Origin: Gammaproteobacteria bacterium
Lineage (GTDB): Bacteria; Pseudomonadota; Gammaproteobacteria; SZUA-229
Direction: 5' to 3'
Length of the DNA stretch: 6,405 nt
Assembly: GCA_029879605.1 (NCBI GenBank)
Contig: JAOUQA010000129.1
Coordinates: forward strand, 1-6,405
Notes under the pieces: generated by a model
The model's input: the letters and a program-made list of their open reading frames with translations, nothing else
The model's database searches: none
Told to the model about the DNA's origin: nothing
Position numbers and translations under genes: made by a program
In this document: positions 1 through 4,717 of the stretch, piece by piece
Layout of the letters: the number at the start of each line of letters is the position of its first letter
Position numbering within the stretch: the first letter of the stretch is position 1

Positions 1-218
1 GTCGATTACCTGTATCTAACCAGGTAGATATGAAAATTCTTGGTGGTTTATCCCTGGGGACGCGTGAACGTGCTGTACTGGTTCAGGTAGATAATCAGAG
101 ACTTTTGCTGGGGGTGGCGCCTGGCAGGGTCAGTATTCTGCAGAACTTATCGTCACAAGTTTTAGAGAAAAATAATTTTGATACCGAGTTAAAACAGTCA
201 ATGGAAGGCCAGCAATGA
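1..218 (+). CDS. fliO: FliO, C-terminal part (flagellar biosynthesis), 5' partial
   Basis: This is the end of a gene that begins before the window. The frame is open from base 3, so at least 71 residues are visible, and the ATG at 30 is an internal methionine. The visible protein has the conserved cytoplasmic FliO domain: the stretch reading ILGGLSLGTRERAVLVQV, then a short loop and LLLGVAPGRVSIL, which is the typical 'K-x-x-x-x-x-LGxRE-x-x-x-LV-x-V ... LLLGV-x-PG-x-(I/V)-x-x-L' pattern. FliO is a small membrane protein that helps assemble or stabilise the FliP ring of the flagellar type III export gate. Its stop overlaps the fliP start as ATGA, so the two are translationally coupled, as expected for a fliOP operon. 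The transmembrane segment of FliO would lie upstream and is not seen. Assignment rests on the motif plus the fliP neighbour. Confidence 0.88.
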   Translation, partial: RLPVSNQVDMKILGGLSLGTRERAVLVQVDNQRLLLGVAPGRVSILQNLSSQVLEKNNFDTELKQSMEGQQ

Positions 219-976
219 GCCTTTCATATAAGTTAATAAGTCGTAGTTTAACTGGCCTGGTACTTTTTTCTATTCCTGTGATTTCAGTCATTGCTGAACC
301 TTCATTGCCTGCTGTAATTATTGAAGAGGCCGCTGGAGGCGGCAAGAGTTACTCCCTGTCTATTCAGGTTCTGGCTTTAATGACCATGTTGTCATTGTTG
401 CCGGCGCTTTTGTTAACTATGACCTCGTTTACGCGCATAATTATTGTGTTATCAATTTTGCGCCAGGCACTGGGAACAGCTCAAACACCTTCTAACCAGA
501 TTCTTATCGGCTTATCATTATTCCTGAGCCTGTTTATTATGGCGCCTGTTTTTACAGAGGCTTATCATGAAGCTTATCAACCTTATATTTCTGAACAGAT
601 TAGTGCAGATGAAGCATTACAGAAATTACAGGTACCGTTTCGTAAATTTATGCTGGCACAGACCCGTGAAGATGATATTGGTCTGTTTTCTCGTATAGCC
701 AATCATGAGCCTTATGAAACAGCTGATGATGTGCCATTTACAGTACTTATGCCCGCTTTTCTAACCTCCGAACTGAAGACAGCATTTCAGATTGGATTTA
801 TGTTATTTATCCCTTTTCTTATTATTGACCTGGTGGTTGCCAGTGTTCTTATGGCAATGGGTATGATGATGTTGTCACCACTTATTATTTCTCTGCCATT
901 CAAGTTAATGTTATTTGTCCTGGTGGATGGCTGGGCGCTGGTAATGGGTACCCTGGCAGCCAGTTTCGTAGTTTAA
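215..976 (+). CDS. fliP: FliP, flagellar type III export gate membrane protein
   Basis: The 253-residue protein has the usual FliP length and layout. An N-terminal cleavable signal peptide (about residues 1-27, hydrophobic core LTGLVLFSIPVISVIA) precedes four hydrophobic segments at about 50-70, 95-113, 190-215 and 222-250. Family signatures are visible: TSFTRIIIVLSILRQALGT (70-88), the TPSNQ loop (91-95), and PAFLTSELKTAFQIGF (180-195), followed by the DGW near the C-terminus (238-240). FliP forms the pentameric core of the FliPQR export gate in the flagellar basal body. The start is fixed by overlap with the fliO stop and by a GGAAGG purine stretch just upstream. What is odd is the downstream context. 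In most proteobacteria fliQ, fliR and flhB follow directly, but here the reading stops and an unrelated glutaredoxin gene comes about 100 bp later. The protein itself looks intact, with no frameshift. Confidence 0.96.
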   Translation: MSLSYKLISRSLTGLVLFSIPVISVIAEPSLPAVIIEEAAGGGKSYSLSIQVLALMTMLSLLPALLLTMTSFTRIIIVLSILRQALGTAQTPSNQILIGLSLFLSLFIMAPVFTEAYHEAYQPYISEQISADEALQKLQVPFRKFMLAQTREDDIGLFSRIANHEPYETADDVPFTVLMPAFLTSELKTAFQIGFMLFIPFLIIDLVVASVLMAMGMMMLSPLIISLPFKLMLFVLVDGWALVMGTLAASFVV

Positions 977-1012
977 ATTCCTTCTCCTGGGTCTTGTCTG
1001 ATAAGTTGTTAA

Positions 1013-1039
1013 GTACTAACCTAGGCTACTGTCTAGTAC
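1013..1039. repeat. Inverted repeat in the fliP-glutaredoxin gap
   Basis: GTACTA (1013-1018) and TAGTAC (1034-1039) form a perfect 6-bp inverted repeat around a 15-base centre that itself contains the palindrome CCTAGG (1020-1025). No T-run follows, so it does not look like an intrinsic terminator. It could be an operator for the glutaredoxin gene, a recombination scar where the flagellar operon was cut, or chance. No convincing sigma-70 promoter was found in this gap. Confidence 0.25.
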
Positions 1040-1079
1040 ATGGAAGTTGATGTGTAAATTTATCTGAATGGTGATGTGA

Positions 1080-1337
1080 ATGCCTAAAGTTGTTATGTAC
1101 TGTACCCGTTCCTGCCCTTATTGCGCGCGAGCAGAAAAATTATTAAAGAAAAAAGGGGTTAAGATTGAAATTATTGATGTGGGACGAGATCGCCAGTTAT
1201 GGAAAGAAATGGAAAAGCTGACTAAACGAAATACTGTGCCCCAGATCTTTATTGATGAGTATCATGTTGGTGGTTTTGATGATCTGTCCGGGCTGGACAG
1301 GCAAGGCAAACTGGATGATTTGCTGGGGAACAGCTGA
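1080..1337 (+). CDS. grxC: Dithiol glutaredoxin (GrxC/Grx3 type)
   Basis: An 85-residue protein of the usual size for bacterial glutaredoxin 3. It has the thioredoxin fold order: strand VVMY, active site CPYC at residues 12-15 (classical dithiol redox centre), the TVPQIFI element with the cis-proline at residue 54, and the GGFDDL glutathione-binding loop at 64-69. It would reduce disulfides and glutathione mixed disulfides in the cytoplasm using glutathione and NADPH-dependent glutathione reductase. The ATG at 1080 places the CPYC motif at the expected distance from the N-terminus. The ribosome site is poor (only a GGTGATG-like stretch), and the nearby in-frame ATG at 1068 runs into a stop, so 1080 is the only sensible start. 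Its neighbours are the end of the fliOP pair and cysG. In many gammaproteobacteria grxC lies near secB instead, so this location is not the common one. The subtype symbol is less certain than the family. Confidence 0.9.
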   Translation: MPKVVMYCTRSCPYCARAEKLLKKKGVKIEIIDVGRDRQLWKEMEKLTKRNTVPQIFIDEYHVGGFDDLSGLDRQGKLDDLLGNS

Positions 1338-1377
1338 TACATAAGGTTCTATACTTGCTAAGAGTCTGAAAAACATT

Positions 1378-1510
1378 CTTTTTTGACAGGTTAAAAGATG
1401 TATTGTCGGTAAAAACCGGATAAATTACCTTTTTTGACAGGCTAAAAGATGTATCAATGGCGAAAACTGGATCAATTATCTTTTTTGACATAGCCAAAGG
1501 GATATAGACC
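1378..1510. repeat. 51-bp tandem direct repeat, two full units and one decayed partial
   Basis: Units begin at 1378, 1429 and 1480, each with CTTTTTTGACA, giving an exact 51-bp period. Units 1 and 2 match over most of their length: the blocks GACAGG-y-TAAAAGATGTAT, then a variable GG-y-r-AAAAC-y-GGAT core, then AATTA-y. The third unit keeps only CTTTTTTGACA and a weakly similar AAAGGGATATAGA before diverging. There are no spacers, so this is not a CRISPR array. Each unit contains TTGACA, the sigma-70 -35 consensus, but no unit has a good -10 box at 15-19 bp. Because 51 is divisible by three, the reverse strand reads a 17-residue repeat, but this has no other sign of coding. It lies between the glutaredoxin and cysG genes. 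Confidence 0.85.
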
Positions 1511-1533
1511 CGAAGATAGTGACTCACTAAAAT
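1505..1533 (+). promoter_or_regulatory. Possible sigma-70 promoter for cysG with a palindrome between the boxes
   Basis: TAGACC (1505-1510, four of six matches to TTGACA) and TAAAAT (1528-1533, five of six to TATAAT) are separated by exactly 17 bp. The start would be near 1540, leaving a leader of about 25 bases before the cysG GTG. Between and touching the boxes is the perfect 11-bp palindrome AGTGA-C-TCACT (1518-1528), which is where a repressor operator could lie. This is prediction from pattern only. Confidence 0.4.
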
Positions 1534-1565
1534 CGCCACCTATTTCTGAATACGAGGATTCCAAC

Positions 1566-2990
1566 GTGGATTTTCTGCCAATTTTTGTCAATATCCGAAA
1601 CCAGCCCTGTTTAGTGATTGGCGGCGGTGAAGTAGCTGCACGTAAGGTTGCCTTACTGAAAAAAGCCCAGGCTGAGGTCACAGTGATTTCTCCTGAACTG
1701 GGACGCGAGCTGACTGATATGGCAGAACAGGCTGAGATTATTCATGTTGCCCGCGAGTTTGAAGATAATGATATTAACCAGCCGGTACTGGTTATTGCTG
1801 CGACTGACCAGTCTGATGTAAACGAAAAAGTATCCCGCCTGGCAAAGGCTCGTGGCATACCGGTTAATGTTGTCGATAATCCCCCCTTGTGTTCTTTTAT
1901 TATGCCCTCGATTGTTGATCGCTCACCAGTGCAGATTGCTATATCTACTGGTGGTGCCTCACCTGTGCTGGCACGGATGATTCGTACTCGGTTGGAGGGT
2001 TGTATACCAGCAGCCTATGGTCGGCTGGCAGCACTGGTGGATGGCTTTCGGGACCGGGTAAAAGCCAAATTCAGTCATGTGGAAGAGCGTCGTACTTTCT
2101 GGGAAGCCGTGCTGGAAGGCACTGTAGCTGATCGGGTTTTCTCTGGTCATGAAGATGAGGCAAAAGAAGAGCTAGAGCGAGCAATTGATGCAGCTGAGGC
2201 CAGGCCTAATTTTCAGGGGGAAGTCTACCTGGTGGGTGCTGGTCCGGGTGATCCTGATTTGTTAACGTTCAGGGCTTTACGCCTGATGCAGGCCGCCGAC
2301 GTGGTGGTGTATGACCGACTGGTATCACCGGCCATTCGTGACCTGGTGCGTCGAGATGCTGAAATGGTTTATGTGGGTAAGGAAAGGAATAAACACACCA
2401 TGCAACAGGAGAATATTAACCAGTTGCTGGTGCGCCTGGCCAAAGAAGGCAAGCGGGTATTGCGTCTGAAAGGTGGTGATCCATTTATATTTGGCCGTGG
2501 TGGTGAAGAAATAGAGTTACTGGCGCAGGAGGGAGTGGCGTTCCAGGTGGTGCCAGGTATTACAGCAGCGGCGGGATGCGCTTCCTATGCGGGTATTCCT
2601 CTGACCCATCGTGATTACTCCCAGGCCTGTGTTTTTGTTACCGGACACCTGAAAGATGGGTCTATAGACCTGAACTGGCAGGCACTGGCTCAGCCGAACC
2701 AGACCGTGGTATTTTATATGGGCCTGCACGGTGCCCCCACCCTGTGTAAAGAACTGATTGCCCATGGTTTACCGGCAGATACGCCGGTTGCACTGGTACA
2801 GAAAGGTACCACGCCTGAGCAGAAGACCATTATTGCCACCCTCGATAACCTGGTTGAAACAGTTAAGCAGCATGAACTCAAGCCACCTACGCTTATCATT
2901 GTAGGAAATGTGGTTAAACTGAAAGAAAAACTAGACTGGTTTAATCCTTCAGATCCCCAGGGAGAAGCAGTCAAGGCCGGCCACTGGTAA
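1566..2990 (+). CDS. cysG: Siroheme synthase CysG (methyltransferase, dehydrogenase, ferrochelatase)
   Basis: A 474-residue fused enzyme that turns uroporphyrinogen III into siroheme. The N-terminal half is the precorrin-2 dehydrogenase and sirohydrochlorin ferrochelatase: MDFLPIF start, NAD-binding GGGEVAARK (19-27), NVVDNP with Asp104 (the catalytic Asp104 of enterobacterial CysG), SFIMPSIVDRSP (110-121) and STGGASPVLAR (127-137). The C-terminal half is the SAM-dependent uroporphyrinogen III methyltransferase: GAGPGDPDLLT (224-234), VVYDRLVS (247-254), RLKGGDPFIFGRGGEE (300-315), VPGITAAAGC (329-338), IPLTHRDY (344-351) and FYMGL (383-387). The start is GTG. GAGGA at 1554-1558 lies seven bases before it, and the N-terminus aligns with E. 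coli MDHLPIF without offset. The Ser128 of the enterobacterial enzyme is Thr here, and there is a C-terminal tail of about 15 residues after DWF. Siroheme serves assimilatory or dissimilatory sulfite reductase and nitrite reductase, and the qmo genes downstream suggest the dissimilatory sulfur role. Confidence 0.97.
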   Translation: MDFLPIFVNIRNQPCLVIGGGEVAARKVALLKKAQAEVTVISPELGRELTDMAEQAEIIHVAREFEDNDINQPVLVIAATDQSDVNEKVSRLAKARGIPVNVVDNPPLCSFIMPSIVDRSPVQIAISTGGASPVLARMIRTRLEGCIPAAYGRLAALVDGFRDRVKAKFSHVEERRTFWEAVLEGTVADRVFSGHEDEAKEELERAIDAAEARPNFQGEVYLVGAGPGDPDLLTFRALRLMQAADVVVYDRLVSPAIRDLVRRDAEMVYVGKERNKHTMQQENINQLLVRLAKEGKRVLRLKGGDPFIFGRGGEEIELLAQEGVAFQVVPGITAAAGCASYAGIPLTHRDYSQACVFVTGHLKDGSIDLNWQALAQPNQTVVFYMGLHGAPTLCKELIAHGLPADTPVALVQKGTTPEQKTIIATLDNLVETVKQHELKPPTLIIVGNVVKLKEKLDWFNPSDPQGEAVKAGHW

Positions 2991-3036
2991 GTTTAAGCCG
3001 GTGCTTGCCAGAAATTTGTACCAGTTAATTATTTTT
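2983..3036 (+). terminator. Weak terminator-like structure after cysG
   Basis: ACTGGTA (2983-2989, overlapping the cysG stop) pairs perfectly with TACCAGT (3019-3025), and the 29-base interior holds a second small hairpin, AAGC-CGGT-GCTT (2995-3006). It is followed by TAATTATTTTT ending at 3036. The stem is short with a long loop, so it may be only a weak or assisted terminator. It would separate cysG from qmo transcription. Confidence 0.35.
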
Positions 3037-3111
3037 CTACTTCATTGTTCCTACCTGTAGATGATATTTGAAAGTAAGAAATAGGCAGACAGTTGTATTT
3101 AATTGATTTTA

Positions 3112-3130
3112 AATAGTAATAATTCTCATT
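3112..3130. promoter_or_regulatory. Fur-box-like sequence upstream of qmoA
   Basis: AATAGTAATAATTCTCATT matches the 19-bp Fur consensus (GATAATGATAATCATTATC) at 12 of 19 positions, including the central AATAAT block. It lies 12 bp upstream of the FNR-type site. Iron control would make sense for genes encoding Fe-S flavoproteins. AT-rich DNA gives such matches by chance fairly often, so this is tentative. Confidence 0.35.
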
Positions 3131-3142
3131 CAGTGACATATG

Positions 3143-3156
3143 TTGATTTTTATCAA
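3143..3156. promoter_or_regulatory. Perfect FNR/ANR-type binding site
   Basis: TTGAT-TTTT-ATCAA is an exact match to the FNR consensus TTGAT-N4-ATCAA, which is also bound by ANR, DNR and NNR relatives of the CRP-FNR family. The centre is at 3149.5. A candidate -10 box, GATAAT (3176-3181, five of six matches to TATAAT), would put the transcription start near 3188-3191 and the site centre near -38.5 to -41.5, close to the class II activator position of -41.5. A half-site TTGAT recurs at 3174-3178. The qmoAB genes begin about 250 bases further on. This suggests activation by low oxygen or by nitrogen oxides. Confidence 0.6.
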
Positions 3157-3175
3157 GCCAGATTGTTGAAAACTT

Positions 3176-3181
3176 GATAAT
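3176..3181 (+). promoter_or_regulatory. Candidate -10 box of the qmo promoter
   Basis: GATAAT differs from TATAAT by one base. The bases 17 bp upstream (TCAAGC) are not a -35 box, which is typical of activator-dependent promoters, and the FNR-type site is at nearly the right distance. A second AT-rich candidate, TATAAA (3203-3208), lacks both a -35 and correctly phased activator site. Confidence 0.35.
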
Positions 3182-3182
3182 T

Positions 3183-3235
3183 AAAACTTTTTTCTGAATT
3201 CATATAAAAGTTTTCTATTCGTCTATTGGAAACTT
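3183..3235. repeat. Overlapping inverted repeats at the start of the qmo leader
   Basis: AAAACTTTT (3183-3191) is a perfect 9-bp complement of AAAAGTTTT (3206-3214). The same right arm can instead pair with GGAAACTT (3228-3235; eight pairs with one G-T), or with GAAAACTT upstream (3168-3175). The arms are therefore mutually exclusive. The DNA is AT-rich and the stems are weak. Confidence 0.35.
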
Positions 3236-3245
3236 CAATTTAAAA

Positions 3246-3356
3246 CTCCCTGATTAATCTGGAGAAAATTCCTCGAAAGGAGTATCTTTACACTCCTTAA
3301 TTACTGCTGTATCGTCGTTGCGCTTTTAGCAAGCTTGTCGATGACTAAAACAGTAA
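3246..3356 (+). other. Structured part of the qmoA 5' leader (candidate leader RNA or small RNA)
   Basis: Three consecutive stem-loops can be drawn. CTCC (3246-3249) pairs with GGAG (3261-3264). AAGGAGT (3277-3283) pairs perfectly with ACTCCTT (3292-3298) across an 8-base loop. TTACTG (3301-3306) pairs with CAGTAA (3351-3356), enclosing ATCG/CGAT (3311-3314 with 3339-3342) and TTGC/GCAA (3318-3321 with 3329-3332). No open reading frame with a ribosome site was found here, and no known riboswitch consensus was recognised. The leader could be a cis-regulatory RNA, or the body of a small RNA ending at the downstream terminator-like hairpin. Chance hairpins in AT-rich DNA remain possible. Confidence 0.35.
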
Positions 3357-3367
3357 AGAATTTTGCT

Positions 3368-3395
3368 CTGGCTGATGAATTTCTGGCCAGTTTTT
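3368..3395 (+). terminator. Terminator-like hairpin inside the qmoA leader (possible attenuator)
   Basis: CTGGC (3368-3372) pairs with GCCAG (3386-3390), extended by a T-G wobble, and is followed at once by TTTTT (3391-3395). It lies 45 bases before the qmoA ATG and downstream of the likely promoter, so if active it would stop transcription before the genes (attenuation) or mark the end of a small RNA. The stem is only 5-6 bp with a long loop, so strength is doubtful. Confidence 0.4.
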
Positions 3396-3398
3396 ACA

Positions 3399-3414
3399 TG
3401 ATTTCATGAAATCA
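3399..3414. promoter_or_regulatory. Perfect 16-bp palindrome before the qmoA ribosome site
   Basis: TGATTTCA-TGAAATCA is fully self-complementary with no spacer, ending 13 bases before the GGAGGA of qmoA. It could be a dimeric operator, or in RNA a short hairpin next to the ribosome site. No specific regulator was recognised. Confidence 0.45.
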
Positions 3415-3427
3415 ATTTATCCGCTTC

Positions 3428-3433
3428 GGAGGA
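3428..3433 (+). promoter_or_regulatory. Strong ribosome binding site of qmoA
   Basis: GGAGGA ends six bases before the ATG at 3440, an ideal spacing. The overlapping GAGGAAT (3429-3435) is perfectly complementary to ATTCCTC at 3268-3274 in the leader, so the site could be masked by long-range pairing. Confidence 0.75.
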
Positions 3434-3439
3434 ATCTAA

Positions 3440-4714
3440 ATGACGGATGTAGTCGCAACCAATGAGACCATCCTGGTAGTAGGTGGAGGCGTGAGTGGTA
3501 TGACCACTGCGCTGGAAGCTGCTGAAGCTGGCAAACAGGTTATCCTGGTCGAAAAAAGACCTTATGTAGGTGGCCGTATTTCCCAGCTGTACAAGTACTT
3601 CCCTAAACTCTGCTTTCCTACCTGTGGACTGGAAATTAATCAACGTCGTGCCAAAATGAACCCGAATGTCACAGTACTGACCATGGCTGAAGTATCAAGC
3701 CTGACCGGTTCAGAAGGTAATTATTCAGCGACGATTAAAATCAGCCCACGCTATGTGAACGAAAACTGCACGGCCTGTGGTGCCTGTGAAGATGCCGTTG
3801 AAGCGGAATTTGATGACGAATACAACTACGGTCTGTCCAAACACAAGGGTGCGTACCGTGCCCACCGCATGGCATACCCTGAGCGTTACGTGATTGATCC
3901 TGCGATGATAGGTACTGCGGATGCAGACAAGGCAAAAGCTGCCTGTAAGTTTGATGCAATTGATCTGGATATGCAGGAAGAGACGGTTGAGCTGAAGGTC
4001 GGCGCGGTGGTTTACGCTACTGGCTGGAAACCTTACGATGCCAACAAGATTCAGCCTTATGGGTATGATCGTTACCCGAATGTCATTACCTCGGTTGAGT
4101 TCGAGCGCATGAATGACCCTATGGGGCCAACTGGCGGTAAGATCTTACGTCCTTCAGATGGTAAAGAAGCAAAAGATATTGCTTTCATTCAATGTGCCGG
4201 TTCTCGTGATCGTAATTACCTGAAACATTGTTCTCGTATCTGCTGTATGGCCAGTCTGAAACAGACAACTTATGCCTCGGATGCGGGTGCGAAATCAACG
4301 ATTTATTATATTGATATTCGTGCCATTGACCGTTTTGAAGACTTCTATCAGAACGTACAGAATGATGAAAATGTATCTTTCATTAAATCCAAAGTTGCCA
4401 ACATTACCCTGGGTGAAAATGATAACCCGGTACTTAATGGTGTGGATACTGAAGGCTACAACCGTTATGCAACACCCCATGAGCTGGTGGTACTGGCAGT
4501 GGGTATGGAACCCAGTATTGATGCTTCAACATTGCCTGAAGGCATTAGCATTAATGAGCATGGTTTCATTGAGAATGATGGTACTAACGGCGGCATTTTT
4601 GCAGCCGGTTGTGCATCAGATGCGCTCGACGTGAACCGTGCGGTTCAGAGTGCAACTGCATGTGCATTAAAAGCCATCCAGGTTGTTAACCGCGTTGCTG
4701 GATCGGAGGGCTAA
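3440..4714 (+). CDS. qmoA: QmoA, FAD subunit of quinone-interacting oxidoreductase (HdrA-like)
   Basis: A 424-residue cytoplasmic flavoprotein of the HdrA family, matching the usual QmoA length. It has an N-terminal FAD-binding fold (ILVVGGGVSGMTTALEAAEAGKQVILVEK, residues 11-39, with GGGVSG), the PYVGGRISQLYKYFP segment (41-55) and LCFPTCG (57-63). A cysteine set follows, CTACGAC (110-116) plus CKFDAIDL (169-176), resembling a ferredoxin cluster motif. The HdrA signatures are QCAGSRD (251-257) and HCSRICCMASLKQ (263-275). The C-terminal FAD motif GGIFAAGCASDALDVNRAVQSA (384-405) closes the fold. Qmo links APS reductase (AprAB) to the quinone pool. In sulfur oxidisers electrons would flow from sulfite oxidation to quinone, and in sulfate reducers the reverse. 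The short length and absence of extra ferredoxin domains favour QmoA over a methanogen-type HdrA. qmoB begins three bases after the stop, and no aprBA lies upstream. Confidence 0.93.
   Translation: MTDVVATNETILVVGGGVSGMTTALEAAEAGKQVILVEKRPYVGGRISQLYKYFPKLCFPTCGLEINQRRAKMNPNVTVLTMAEVSSLTGSEGNYSATIKISPRYVNENCTACGACEDAVEAEFDDEYNYGLSKHKGAYRAHRMAYPERYVIDPAMIGTADADKAKAACKFDAIDLDMQEETVELKVGAVVYATGWKPYDANKIQPYGYDRYPNVITSVEFERMNDPMGPTGGKILRPSDGKEAKDIAFIQCAGSRDRNYLKHCSRICCMASLKQTTYASDAGAKSTIYYIDIRAIDRFEDFYQNVQNDENVSFIKSKVANITLGENDNPVLNGVDTEGYNRYATPHELVVLAVGMEPSIDASTLPEGISINEHGFIENDGTNGGIFAAGCASDALDVNRAVQSATACALKAIQVVNRVAGSEG
4705..4710 (+). promoter_or_regulatory. Ribosome binding site that fixes the qmoB GTG start
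   Basis: GGAGGG lies within the last codons of qmoA and ends seven bases before the GTG at 4718. The next in-frame ATG (4736) has no such site and would remove residues before the conserved AYICKGCGIG, so GTG is preferred. Confidence 0.75.
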
Positions 4715-4717
4715 ACA

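Noticed and set aside
30..218. A short 62-residue gene starting at the ATG at 30
   Set aside because: The frame is open upstream to the window edge and the FliO domain begins around this methionine, so this is an internal codon of a longer fliO.
1383..1490. TTGACA copies in the repeat as tandem sigma-70 promoters
   Set aside because: No -10-like hexamer lies 15-19 bp downstream of any copy. The nearest TATTGT or TATAGA sequences are only about 12 bp away.
1378..1510. CRISPR array
   Set aside because: The repeated units are directly adjacent with no unique spacers, and only two are intact.
1249..1539. Reverse-strand open frame whose translation shows a 17-residue repeat
   Set aside because: The repeat is only the 51-bp DNA repeat read in frame. 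The frame also overlaps the end of the glutaredoxin gene, has no ribosome site and looks like no known protein.
3277..3300. AAGGAG at 3277-3282 as the ribosome site of a leader peptide
   Set aside because: No ATG, GTG or TTG follows at a workable distance, and the sequence is the left arm of a hairpin.
4272..4634. 120-residue open frame on the + strand inside qmoA
   Set aside because: It is a frame-shifted shadow of qmoA with low-complexity composition and no ribosome site.
3440..4714. Assignment as HdrA of a heterodisulfide reductase complex
   Set aside because: The protein is too short for a methanogen-type HdrA, and the following gene is a second HdrA-like FAD protein with the CKGCGIG start, which is the qmoA-qmoB order.
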